A stretch of 64,000 bases of DNA from Lanius collurio (lineage: Eukaryota; Chordata; Aves; Passeriformes; Laniidae). The notes beneath the pieces are model-generated. The model was not told the DNA's origin and did no database searches. It was given only the letters and a program-made list of their open reading frames with translations. Below are positions 1 through 11,557 of this stretch, in pieces; position 1 is the first letter of the stretch; each line of letters starts with the position of its first letter. The translations under genes and the position numbers were made by a program. The DNA lies in contig JACBWW010000017.1 in the NCBI GenBank assembly GCA_020086605.1, positions 1,329,697 through 1,393,696 of the forward strand. Reading direction: 5' to 3'.

Positions 1-1649
1 AGTGGAGATTCTCCTTCAGGCTCTGCTGAAGACCCTGGAGAGGAGCTCTGCTCCTGCAGCCCATGAAGGTCCCCAGTGGGCACCTGGTGTCCATCCAAGG
101 TCAGCCTACCACACTTTGCAAAAATCAATGATGAAACTCCTGTTAACATCAGCACGGCCATAATATTATCCAAATAATCTCTTCTGAACCACTAAAATCA
201 TTCAAAATTCAGGAAACTGTAAAATGCTACCAGCCTTTTGGCAGATTTTTGTAAACTTGGGGTGGATTCATGGCAAGAACATGTTTGCAAGATCCATGTT
301 AATGAAATGTGCAGCAGGAGTTCTCAGCATGCACAGTGACCTTCATCACTGTCAAACTCCCTCTTTGAATTCGCATCCTCCCAACGTATTAATGAGGGCT
401 TTGATCTCCAAAGACAAATCTGACCCACAATTGAATTCATGGGGAGTCAAATTCCTCATGCATGAGTATAGGGAAACCTTGTAAGCTCCCAGCTGAACTG
501 CTAAGGTCTTTGCAATGGTTTGTGGGGGTCCTCCTTATGCTGATGTCATGCCAACCCCCAAATTTTCTGCTTTGTGTATTCAAAATAAATTCCTAAGGGT
601 CCTGTATGTGCCAGCAAGATGTACCAGATATTTTTAGAAAGTAAGACTGTCAAGAAAAGATTAAAACTCTTGTAAAAATTTCCGACAATGTTCGGATCAT
701 GGGAGAATAGTTTTGAAAAACAGACCTTGTTTTGTCTTTATGCCTGGCATGACAAATCCTCTGTGCTCTGTAAAACGTTTTTCTCTCATTTGCTTCTGTG
801 TAAACCTGAGGTTTTTTGGTAGAGACACTTCAGCCCGGGGTCCACTATAGGCATGTATCAAGACTGATGGAATTAATGAATGTTTGAAAATACAAAATTT
901 GTAACCTCCTTACAGTGGTTATGAATACCATAATTTACTTTTTTTTCAGTGTATATAAAATTGTTCTAGAGAACTGTGGAGTTAAAGGCACTCTAAGACT
1001 TAGTTATTTTTCCAAATGAATATGAAAAAATATTTAAGAGTTCACAGTGCATCGCTAAAAGAAACACAGCTAATATTTCATTTAATACGTATATAGAAAC
1101 TAGACAAGTTTTCACCTATAAACTTCCTTTAAATAAAACAAATAACACTTTGCCAGTAATTCATTCCATAAATATTCTGATAAAATCTCTTACAACGCTG
1201 TTTTTCTGAAACTCAAATATTCTGGAGGTAATAAGCTGGCACCTTGGACAGAGCTGACAGTTTGTGAACTCAAGCGATGATGACTGCCACTTTTTTTAGA
1301 AGCCAAAATACTTTCTGGTAATAATACATCAGGTCAGCTCATAAGAAGATTTTATTTGTGTTTCAAGCTGTTGCTGCTTGGGTGATTTATTTATTCCAAC
1401 TCTTTCAGAAGTCAGAATAGAAACCATATCCTGAGTGACAAAGAGCTGAGGTAGGCTAAAAAATGGTTTGGGTAGTATAAGGTCATTACCNTCTTAGACA
1501 AAATTTCTATAGATAGAAACAGAAATTCTACATACAGAGACAAAAACACTGGTATCTAGAATGAAAACCACTTTTTTCCCCTTAATGATGAAAAATTGAA
1601 GATTAATATATTTTAGAATATTTAAATATATGTCCAAGAACACATAGGA
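1..1649. other. Unique AT-rich non-coding DNA with one N
   Basis: No gene, repeat family or convincing splice-site pair was seen. The sequence is AT-rich with short homopolymer runs. The single ambiguous base of the window lies at 1491. The 86-codon open frame at 224-484 has no family resemblance or supporting signals. Confidence 0.6.
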
Positions 1650-1815
1650 CACAGGTAAATTCTTTACTGTGAAAGCAGTGGGGCACTGGAAGAGGTTGCC
1701 CAGTGAAGTTGTGGCTTCCTCATCCACGGAAGTATCCAAGGGCAGGCTGGTCTAGAGGAAGGTGTCCCTGCCCTTGGGAACTTCAAGATTCTGACCAACC
1801 CAACCAGTGTGACAG
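1650..1815 (+). mobile_element. CR1 LINE fragment, 3' region
   Basis: The segment follows the 3' untranslated part of CR1 in plus orientation. It has a degenerate 'ttctttactgtgaaag' block, then a 'gcactggaagaggttgcccag' type block, then 'aaggtgtccctgccc'. About 20 bases usually found between the last two blocks are missing, so the copy is internally deleted as well as 5'-truncated. The terminal 8-bp repeat tail is not visible. The copy is old and has no coding capacity. Boundaries are approximate. Confidence 0.75.
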
Positions 1816-2309
1816 GAAGATGGAAAGATGCATTAGTGTCCCATTAAGGAAATCTTCTGGTTAAGTATGCTTGTGTGTAGGGTTTGCAAAAGGCAAACCA
1901 AAAATAAGAGATTCCTTTTCAAAAACATTTCAAGGGTTTGTGAAAACTGTGACCCAGATCGGCAGAATTTGCTTCTTCCATTTTAGGTAAAAAAAGAAAA
2001 CAAAAACCCCAAAACAACAGCTTGAAGAGTTATATCCTGACACAAGGATATGTTTTGTCCATCCAGTTTTCCTGGCCCATCTTGTTCACCTGTTTGCAGG
2101 ACCTACACTTTTGTGGACTCCTGTTTTGCTTTTTCTGATACAGACAGACTCAGAAGAAGAAAAAGCCTAGAGGAATCTCTTGTATTCAAGGTGGTTACTA
2201 TATTTTGGGTGATTTCTCATGCTTCTTTTAGGTTCTCAGTGTGACTACTCTTTTACTAGATGCATATCACAGTGTCTTTAATTTGCTTCTGCATAACTGT
2301 TTAATTAAT
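1816..2309. other. Unique DNA between two CR1 fragments
   Basis: Nothing recognisable. There is an A-rich stretch near 1990-2015. The short open frame at 2050-2244 is not supported by any motif. Confidence 0.5.
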
Positions 2310-2645
2310 TCTATAGAATCATAGAATGTTTTGAGATGGAAAGGACCCACTGAGACTGAGTCCTGGCCCTGCACAGAACCATCCCAAGAGTCACACCCTG
2401 TGCCTGAGAGCATTGTCCAAATGCTTCTTGAACTCTGTCAGGCCTGGTGCTGTGCCCACTGCCCTGGGGAGCCTGTTCCAGTGCCCAACCACCCTTGGGA
2501 GGAAGAATCTTTTCCTGATACCCAACCTAAACCTGCCCAAACACTTCTTCAGGCCATTAAATGGGGTCCTGTTGCTGGTCACCAGAGAGGAGATCAGTGT
2601 TTACCCCTCCTCTTCCGCTCATGAGGAAGGTGCAGAGTGCAGTGT
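2310..2645 (-). mobile_element. CR1 LINE fragment, 3' end, minus strand
   Basis: The left edge begins with 'atagaatcatagaatg', the reverse complement of the 8-bp CR1 tail, so the element runs on the minus strand and its 3' terminus is at about 2312. The body carries the reverse complement of the conserved CR1 blocks, including 'ggcagtgggcacagcaccag' in minus reading and a region equivalent to 'ggttgggtatcaggaaaag'. The copy is a 5'-truncated 3' fragment. Small open frames here (for example 2391-2582 minus) are translations of CR1 3' sequence, not genes. Confidence 0.88.
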
Positions 2646-5600
2646 TTGCAAAAAACTTCTTTGGTTTTAGCAAATGCAGCAATACTTAGTTCACCTCTGT
2701 GTAACTAAGTCATAGTCTGCTCTTGTTGAAATACTTTTAAAAAAGGAAATTGTGAAGCTTTGTAAAGTTTTAATCCTGTCATTAAACTACACTTCAGGGT
2801 CCTTAGTTCTTGCTAATATGATGTAAAAGAACTTAATGTCCCCAGCACTGTTAATTCCCCACAGCTCCTCAGCTGACTGTCAGGAACATAGCCTGTATTT
2901 CCTAAGCCTTTCTAATGTGTCCTCTTTTCTGGCAGTTACTGTTACTACAATATCTGTCCTTTATTTTAAGTCTAAATGAATTAATTACTTCCAGGAACCC
3001 GAAAGAAGTATTTTTCATTTTAATGGACTCCATAATGTCTGGGAAGATAAAATTCCATTAAAAGCATGGGTTTTTAAAGAGGAACCCGGGCACAGAATCT
3101 TTCTAGGACGTGTCATAGTCCCATGGTTTATAACACTGTGTGGAATTTAAGTCTCTGGGCCAAATACTTGCCTGTGTGCTGAATTTTGGAAATATGAGTC
3201 TGACAGAGAAGCCCCTGCAAAGGGCACTTGGAATGCCTGGCTGTGCAGTGTTGGTAGCAATATGTGCTATAGGAATCCTAATCATGGCTCAAGAACTGCA
3301 CAAAACCAGAGCAAAAATGCAGTCGCTGCCTTACAGCACTGAAGATGCAAAATATTAGACAAAAGGCAAAAGGCTGATTAGAGCTAAATACTAAATGGAA
3401 TTACCCTCAGGGAAAGGTAACTGCATTGGACTGTGAGGTTCATCTAAAGGGATGTCACTAGTCTGAACTACTACCATCACAACCACCCATTTCTAACAAA
3501 AAGAAGCAACAAGGTGGTTGCTTTCATCATTTCTTCTCTTTGACTAAAATGGTGGTTGTCACTCTTTTGTAGAATGTCTGGTGAGTCAGGAGTAATTACT
3601 GGAGACAACCTCAGCCTTTTTCTATCTTCTCCTGGGAAAAGTGGCCAGCTGAGGGGATGCTAATTCCAATACTTGTTTGAAGCTTAGGCATACCTTGAAA
3701 TAAAATGAACTAACAAAACCCACTATGGTTAGAAAAATCACTGGTATTTAGTTCTCAGCTACCTGGGGAAAAACAGCTCCATATCCATTCTTACTGGCAT
3801 ATGTTAACCTGTCTTTTCATTTTAAACTGTTTCCATTAGATGAAATAGACTGTGTCAGGCCTTAAATCTTCTCGATAACAGGACATGGCAGCTTGTCATT
3901 TAGGACAAAAATAACCTTTGCTCCACCGTCAGAGTTCATTACTGTCAGCTGGAGTAAAACCCTGCTTAGGAAGTACATCTCTGATGACACAATATGTCCT
4001 CTTTACATTTGTGAAGGGTTGTCTCTATGTTATAGATACACTTAAGCACTGCACTCCCAGTCCCTTTGGGGTTACTGTCCAGGATGAAAAGGCAGGAAAA
4101 CTCTGACGTGCAATTTATCACTGGAGACTAAAATATTCATTGCTACAAGTTTAAACTCAGACTGAACCCTGTTTTAATCTGTATGTTTAATGAGATGGCT
4201 AAAGTAATGGCTTTTCCAGGTATTTGATAAATTAAAGAAGAGTTAGGATGGGACCCTGTAGATGAACTTGGTCTGTTCTCAAAAATGCTTCTGGATTTCC
4301 CTGGATTTCAGGATTGTTGGTGATTTCAGATAAGGGAGATGGCCTTACCTAATCTATGCCAATACTTTTCCGGATGTTTGCTTGTGAACATGCCATCAGT
4401 GGAACTGAAAATACTAGTAAACAACTGCAACCATGGAAGGTAAGTGTTAATTTATTTTTACTGACCAAATTCATGAATACAATGTACAAGTCTAATATGC
4501 TTTGACATCCAGGCCCAGAACAGCAGCACACAAATATGTCAACATTACATTAAAAGGAACAAAACACTCTTGTTGAGATCTGATGAGAAATTTTCTCATT
4601 AGTGTATTTTAGTGAAAGATAAGTACCAAAAGCCTTGTACTCTGCATGAGCTGTCAGAACTTTCCACAGCTCTGGGAACTTGAGAAATAATAATAATGTA
4701 ACATTAGCAAGTTTCACTTATTTATTCAGTCCCTGAATGAAGAGATCAGCAGAGCAGCTTCCCTGCAATCTGTTGACACCATGGAAAACTAAACTTGAGT
4801 AAGAAAGATGAAGAGGGCATCAAAGCAAAGAAGGATAATGAAATTCAGAAGCAGCCAAACACAACACTAACTTATACATGATAAATCACTCTAGGTACAA
4901 ACAAAAGAGGCTGCCCACAGCAGTTTTTGTCTGAAATCCACAAAAGGCTTTAGTGGCCTACATTTCAGAGATCCTCAAATGTCCTGGACAGTCTCATTTT
5001 GGGCTGCAGAGTCAGGCATGTCAGTGATAGCAGAGAGAGTCCTCTGGGTAAGTAGGTGCCCTGCTCACAGCTAAAATCTGCCATCACTCTGGTCAGGAGC
5101 TCCTACCTTTTCCATCTTGCTCAGAACACTCAGCAGGTGCCTGCACCAGGTGCAACACAGGACAGCTGCTGCTGCTTCCTCTCCACCTCTGCCAGCCTTT
5201 CCATGAGCACTTTGTGGGTTTGAAGTGCCACAGACTAACCCAGCAAGCTGAAGGACAGTCTTGGTGTGGTGGGGATTGCAGGAGAATGACCAAACCTCCA
5301 GATTATGGAAGAGGCTTCACAGGACAACTTTATCCTTAAAATTGAGCTATGGTGTAACCTCAAACACAAGGAACATGAAGTAAAATAAAAATAATACACT
5401 GATTGTAGCCTTCTTTTGAGGGAAAGTTTGGACTTGTTTGCCCTCTTGCAAGTTATTTTTGTGTTTCTTAGCCACTGTATTTTTTATATAATGCTGATTG
5501 CATGTGAAATGTATGAGCTAAGTTGCTGGCAATTAGTAGGGCCCAAGTGTTCTCTCTCTGGTGAGGCTGCTTCTGGCTTCCAACTGAGTTTTAGTGTCTG

Positions 5601-7952
5601 CTGAGTTTAGACGTGGATTAATTAACTCCTCTTAATATTTCTTGTTTTGTCTCTTACCAAGCTGAGATGAAAGGGAGTCATGACCTTGCCTAGTAAACAT
5701 GTGAGCATCATTTATTGCTAAAACAGGCAAAGCATTTTTTGCTAAGCAAACCCTGGCAGGGATTACCATCCACTCTTAAGCATTCCACCTGCTTGGCAGC
5801 ACGAGATGATGAGCAGATGTAGTATTTGCCAGTTTGATGAGAGCACTAAAAAAAAATAAAACTGTTTATCGATCCAAACCATTTTGTGCATGCATTTTTA
5901 TATATTGCAAAGTACACAGGGAATAGTTTTGCTTTTGGTTTCCAGTTGCAGTTTGCTGTATTTCTAACATCATTTAGGTATTGTTCAGTTTACAAAGCTT
6001 TTAGGGCTTTGATAACAGTTTTTCAAAATGGTATGCTTTACTTGAAGTCTTGAAACTTTCTGAACCCCCAGACTAAGGTATCACATTCTAACCCATGATT
6101 CTTGCTTTGTCCAAAGCAATTCCTATTTCTGCTACACCTCTCTAGACTGCACAAATTATTTCCTAGCTGCACTTCCCCAGTTAATGGAGCTTTGCACTCT
6201 GTATTGTTTTTCTTCTGATTTCTTGCAGACATTTCCTGTTTTCTAGCAGTAAGCAGTTTTTGCTGGACAGCCCAGTTTTTGTTGGTCCTTAGAGGGACCT
6301 AATTCCTTTCAGTCATTGAACATTGACCTTGGAATGACTTGACTCTTCCCATTGACTGTACAGAGCAACCTAAAAAGTCAACTTGGCTTTTTAAAATCAT
6401 CCTCTGAGTCTAGCCACTGAATATTTAGGTACTCCAATGCCTGCATTGGAAGTGCATAAACTTTCAAGAGTCTTCTTGCACTTTATAGATACCTGTGTAG
6501 CTTTTAGGACAATGAAAATGCTAACATGTTTATAAAGTTAATGTTAATGTGTTAATATTTACAAAATGCTTGCAGATATTTAAGATACAGAGTAGTGTGA
6601 GAATTTTGCAGCAAATTATTTAGCATTAAAATGCTATATTGAATAATCTAGGTCATGGAAAGTAGTCTTTGTACTGGAGAGAATTATTACTTCAAATTGT
6701 ATTTACTGCCCTGAATAAAGTTGCACGATTTTTACTATTTACTTCAGACACTCAGTGAAGGAGGAAAAATCTGGAGATGGAGAATTTGCTACTAGTGTGA
6801 AACACTCTGAGAAGACATTTGCTTTTAGAAGCTAAGTTAGTGTACTTCTCCATAGTTTACACTTGGCTGGAGCAAGTAAGCAGAAGCCATTTAGTCCTGA
6901 GAAATGCACATATTGCTCTGTGATACTGGTGTCATTTTTTGCTCTGTAACTATGCAGAAGTTTTAGTTATGGGGGAAGTTATGAGAAAAAACAGCTGTCT
7001 GGCACATGATAGCTTAGCTTAAAGTGGGTGAAGCAAAGTAAAACTTGCAGTGTTTGTCATGCAGATGAATTAAGTGTGCTGGTATCAAAAGGTCAAAAAT
7101 ATATTTATCAATCAACTGGAGTTAAAGAAAATATTAACTATTTGCAAAATTAGGGTACACTTGGGAAAAAAACTCCATACTTCTCTAGCTTCTTTGTAAG
7201 GCATTATTTTGTCCTTTGTTTAATGAAAAGACATAAGTTTACTTTTCCCTCTTTTGTTATTTTCAATAGAAAGACAAACTATGCACTTACTCAGAATACC
7301 AGAGTTTATGCAAGGGTGAAATCCCCACACAGTGACTCTTCAAATGTAGTATTTAAAAGCTACCATATATTACACTAACACTCCTTCAGCACTAGCCAAA
7401 AGATGGATCAGATTTTTTTCCTGTTAATTAAGGAGAAAATTGTAGCAACTGGAATGCCATTGTACAGGAGTTTTGGAGTGATTGTGATTTTAAAGAATTT
7501 TGGAATAAATAAAATAATAAAATTTTGTTGGCCCATTTAGGCCTTTACAAGAGAAGTAACAACTTGCAGAACTTTTTTGAGCCAGGAGCTAGACAGATAA
7601 TTCTTTGTTTAACTAGTTGTAAAGTCAAAAGAGCCTTTATTTGAAGTAGCTGTGTTGTATACATCTTACATTTGATATATTTTGTCAGTAGCATAATCAC
7701 AGGGAGGTAGGATTACGTACACTAAACTGAAACAGCCAAATTTAGAACATATCCACATAACAGCTCCTTAATCTCTGATGGCCTCTAAAAAAGGAGCATT
7801 TCTGGAGATTTGGATGGTTCCTGAGAAAAAGCAGAGTCCAGCCCAAAGGGGTCCAGTTCCTGGACTTCCTTGCAAAAAACACCCAGAATATCACAATCAT
7901 CCCAAGGAGTGTTGTATTCCAATAAAACACCTCTGCAGCAAAGTGTCTGGGG
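2646..7952. other. Unique AT-rich non-coding DNA
   Basis: About 5.3 kb with no recognised gene or repeat family. There are scattered splice-like sites, for example a good plus-strand donor at about 4440 after a short open frame that begins ATG at 4341, and a minus-strand donor near 5105. None forms a supported exon. All open frames are below about 70 codons. Confidence 0.55.
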
Positions 7953-8007
7953 TTTATTTTATTTTATTTTATTTTATTTTATTTTATTTTAATTTAATTT
8001 TATTTTT
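7953..8007. repeat. (ATTTT)n pentanucleotide microsatellite
   Basis: About seven consecutive ATTTT units, followed by two imperfect units (AATTT-like) and a T-rich end. The unit has no stop codon in one plus frame, which lengthens the open frame at 7778-8080 and gives it an artificial phenylalanine/isoleucine/leucine-rich tail. Confidence 0.95.
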
Positions 8008-8150
8008 GAACGTACATAGATTTTTAGATTGTCAAAGAGCTGAAGGTATGGAGAAGTGTTTCATATTTAAAGCTTCTTGACAAACAGTTTGGAAGTGAAA
8101 AGGCAGCTACCCCAGTTTGCCCAAGGTACCTGAGAGTCACAGGGGCATTT

Positions 8151-8193
8151 CTCACCCTCTCACCCTCACCCTCTCATCCTCTCATTCTCTCCC
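8151..8193. repeat. Imperfect CTCACC/CTCATC pyrimidine repeat
   Basis: A short run of degenerate six- to eight-base units (ctcaccct, ctcatcct, ctcattct) on the plus strand. It is a low-complexity pyrimidine tract, about 43 bases. Confidence 0.8.
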
Positions 8194-8294
8194 GACAGCT
8201 GCTGCATTTCTGCACTTTGTAAATGTATCTATTAAAATATATAAACATCTGGAAGTATTTAAATACAAATATATGAAATAAATGAATACCTGTA

Positions 8295-8295
8295 C

Positions 8296-8332
<37 letters not shown>
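8295..8332. repeat. (TA)n microsatellite
   Basis: Almost pure TA dinucleotide repeat with one interruption (tacata) near the left edge. It sits in a wider A/T-rich area that continues to about 8360. Confidence 0.95.
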
Positions 8333-8337
<5 letters not shown>

Positions 8338-9155
8338 CATTTATAAATATATATTTCTGATAAGTATGAGGAAAACATAGTTTTAGTTCTGGATGGACCT
8401 TACTGTTCCCAAGAATCTGAGAATAGCAGAGATGTAAAAAAAATGACTTAAATCCTCTTCTTACTTTCGTTGCCAGAAATTGGTGGTAATTGTGTTGCCT
8501 GGACTGTTTGCACAGGTAAAAATCTATGATTAAATGAGACTAGAATCAAACTTTGAAAGGGAGAAAAAACATACAATTCTGAGTACTCCCATAGTAAGTG
8601 AAACTCCAGTTTTACTAACAGAGCATGCTGTGCTTAATAACTGGAAAAAACAACAAGAAAAAAGTGAAGTTTGTTTTTACCAATCCACATAGTTTTACTG
8701 CATACGTTGTGCATACCAATGTTTAAAATCTCTCAGCCTCACTAATCCAAAGTGATCTCAGACATGCAATGTATTTTTATAAGAAGCCTTGTAAAAATAA
8801 TTTTTCTTGTATGTTTGGAAAGTGTCGACTACGTTACAGACTCTGCATCAGCTAATAATAATCGAGTGAAAAGAAGGAAGTTTAGCAAATGAATTATATG
8901 TGGAAAGGTATCAGAAACTATGATTTTAGCACAAGACTCTCTTCCCCAGAAATTCTCTTCCCAGCTCTGCCCTCTGATTCTTTGTACACCTCGAAATAAA
9001 TCGAATCTTTCAGTTTCTTATTGTCATGAAGATTAATTAGTGATAAGTTGCACAACAATTGGAAAAAACAGAACAAAACAGAAAATGCTGAGCATTGTTA
9101 TGATGAGATTGAAGCTCCTTGATTTGACACAGGTGTACATGTGGATGGCCTTTTA
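8333..9155. other. Unique AT-rich non-coding DNA
   Basis: No gene or known repeat seen. Confidence 0.55.
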
Positions 9156-9201
9156 ATTGCAAACTCTTTGTAAGTGATATTGCAAACTCTGTGTAAGTGA
9201 T
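9156..9201. repeat. 23-bp tandem duplication
   Basis: Two adjacent 23-base copies, 9156-9178 and 9179-9201, each beginning 'attgcaaactct' and ending 'gtaagtgat'. They differ at one position (ttg versus gtg in the centre). Each copy contains a perfect splice-donor-like 'gtaagt', so the duplication also doubled a cryptic donor. Confidence 0.93.
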
Positions 9202-11297
9202 ACTTGCACAGTGGCTGATTTCTGATTGCAGTTGTAAACTAGGCATAAAAATTGTAGGTAATTTTAAAAATTCAGTTGTAATTAAAAGTTATGGGCAGGG
9301 GTTGTGACACTCAGTCATCTCTTGGTTTGTGATGTGTGCCACAGTTCCAGAGTGTGTTACTGCAGGGCAGCTGCAACAGAGAGGGCACCAACTCCTTCAT
9401 GTGTTTTAAACTCTGTGGTGCCTGCTTTGAAGGGTGAGAAACAGTGGCTGGATCACCACCAGGTAATTATGCAAAAGGAGGAAGGGTGTGGGGTGAACAT
9501 CAGCTGCCTGGTGGTAGGCTGTGCTTTCTGCCCTGCTTTTCCAAAGAGAGATCTGCTTGGTGTGGCCGGGCCCACCCTTCTGCATGCAGGAACATCCAGG
9601 CTTCCATTCTGGAGGACACACAGAGACAGCTTTGAGCCCCAGCTTCGTGCCCCTCCTTGTGCCTCTCCTGGTGCCTCTCCTGGTGCCTCTCCTTGTGCCC
9701 TGGCAGAAAACCAGGGGGACTCCAGTAATATCCAGAGCAGGGAAGTGGGATTGCAGAGGGGTGCCCTTAAACACTCCCCACCCTGAACCTCCACGAAGTC
9801 TGCAGAATTCAAAGCAATCCATCAGTTTGCTTTGCCATTTTGCCTATGTTTCCCTCTGCCTCACACTCACAAACAAAACACTGCTTGAGCCAGCTTTGCT
9901 GGAGACCAGCAAACCTATTCAGGAGATTTTTCTCCTTCTTACTTTCTGCAACAAGCACTTTCACATGTTCATACACTCATTTACAGGCTTTGGTACTGGG
10001 AACTCGTGTTATAATGCAAATGTGGGCATTTATTTCTGACTACCTCAGTCAGAATATGGAGATTGAGGGATTCAAAGGCAGTGCTGGAGCACTGAGCCAT
10101 AGTTCTTGCAGTGCCCAGGCTGTGGCTGAAGATGAGCAGCCCTTGCATCACCCTGGGTACAGGATGGCACCTGGGTACCAAAAGGTGGCTGTTTAGAGAC
10201 AGGGGAAAGAGCAGAGGTGCAAAAGGGGAAAATTACAGAAAAAGAGAATCAGGTGTTTAGCATATGTTGACATGAAAGTTAGAAACTGAGAAATCTGCTT
10301 TATCCTGAAAAGAAAAATTAGTACATCCAGTTGTATTTGAAATGGACTTTTAGAAAAGATCCATGTGTCATGTGAAATAGGAGTTAATGACAGAAATTAC
10401 CTAGATTATCTGCAGAGAACTTTTTCCTCCTTAATATTTCCAAGCTACTCTGTATCAGAACTTTTCCTAATTTTATGGTTCTGGCTCACCTCCACCTCAT
10501 CCCTGGCTAAATATAATTTGCCTTGGTGGAATCAGGAGGTATTTTGTAATCTGGTTGCTTAACACTAGCTGAAAATGAGTATCCAGGTGGATTTTTCTTT
10601 TTGAAGAATCTGATTCCCAGGACAAGTCTAATCACTTGTGAGGGGCAGAGGGTGGGAAAGGAGAGGGACATGTGAGGGCTGTGGGGGAGTATAGGGAAGA
10701 GAAACCACATCTTTTTGTTGCATAGTGTCTGTTCTTTCAAACAGAAGCTACCTGTAGCCATGCTGCCAAATTCAACATGGTTGTTCCTTTTGGCAGATTA
10801 TTTTTCTTTGGAAGTCTGTCCATCAGGATTGACTTCTTTAACTGTAATTAAGACCTCTTACTGAAATAGATTTGTAACATACAGCCTTACCAAGTTATGA
10901 ATACAGAGTAAGGAGAGTGGAGTGCTGAAAGGCTACTTCAATTCAAAGAACAACATAAATTTTTCTGTGGTTTTATAATTCTAAGGAGCTTTAATCAATT
11001 GCCAAGGTGGCTAGAAATATTTAAGTGTAAGATGATTTAGCAGATGAAAGAACATAATCTGATTTCTAAGTCTGATTTAACTTCTACACTAAGAGACATA
11101 TGACAAGACTGTGTAGGGAAGGTTTGTCAGTAAAATTAATGAAAATTACCTTATTAATTAATTATTCAATCCCTAAAAGGAGGTATGCTCTGACTTGTTA
11201 CTTTACATCTTTGTTTAAAAAATAGCCATACTTCTTCTGAGACTCTTCAGTACAGCAGTATTCTTAATTAAAAGTGGCATTCTGAATGCATTGGCAG
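9202..11297. other. Unassigned DNA with a GC-richer block at about 9.3-10.2 kb
   Basis: Between about 9300 and 10200 the sequence is less AT-rich than its surroundings. It carries overlapping open frames on both strands: 160 and 172 codons on plus, 138 and 119 on minus. Their length is largely explained by a 12-bp minisatellite with no stop codon in these frames and by the lower AT content. No protein family is recognisable and no splice sites or start context favour one frame. From 10200 to 11297 nothing is seen. Confidence 0.5.
9647..9700. repeat. 12-bp minisatellite (gtgcctctcctg)
   Basis: Four full 12-base units and a partial fifth: units start at 9647, 9659, 9671, 9683 and 9695. Units 2 and 3 are identical, unit 4 differs from them at the last base, and unit 1 differs at two positions. 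Because 12 is a multiple of three and the unit lacks stops in several frames, it gives short four-residue repeats on both strands (Leu-Val-Pro-Leu and Gly-Ala-Ser-Pro on plus, Gly-Thr-Arg-Arg and Gly-Glu-Ala-Pro on minus). Confidence 0.93.
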
Positions 11298-11557
11298 GTC
11301 ATATGAATATATTGTGCACCTTGAGGAAAATTATGGAAAAATAAAAATCTCTAATTTGATGGAAGCAATCACATTTAACCTGGACAGATGTTCCTTTGCT
11401 GCTAACGTAGAATGTGGTAGACACTTTCTTTTTGATGGCATAAGATTAAAGAAAGCATTCACTATCACTGACCAAAATACTAAGCTTGACAGCTTCTGTA
11501 GAGATCCCCTGTCAGAACCTCTCAGTAACTGGGGAAGATATCCTAGGGCACAAAAGA
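11298..11557 (+). CDS. Candidate internal coding exon, unknown protein
   Basis: A 260-base stretch, open in one frame for 86 complete codons. It is preceded by an acceptor-like 'gcattggcag' ending at 11297 and followed by a consensus-quality donor 'gtaagt' at 11558. The exon would complete a codon with its first base and leave one base for the next exon. The translation has mixed composition with four cysteines and no low-complexity tract (for example Leu-Asp-Arg-Cys-Ser-Phe-Ala-Ala-Asn-Val-Glu-Cys). I do not recognise a family and cannot give a function. No partner exon in compatible phase was found nearby on the plus strand. Chance is a serious alternative, since the window has many open frames of this size and the exon was picked by eye. 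Confidence 0.22.

Noticed and set aside
2331..2670. Three overlapping open frames at 2.3-2.7 kb
   Set aside because: All fall on the minus-strand CR1 fragment.
4339..4438. Plus-strand ATG frame ending in an excellent donor (GAAG|gtaagtg)
   Set aside because: Only about 33 codons with no downstream partner. A strong donor alone is common by chance.
6040..6239. Minus-strand open segment ending at a gtaaag donor
   Set aside because: The acceptor lacks a proper pyrimidine tract, and the frame does not fit other candidates.
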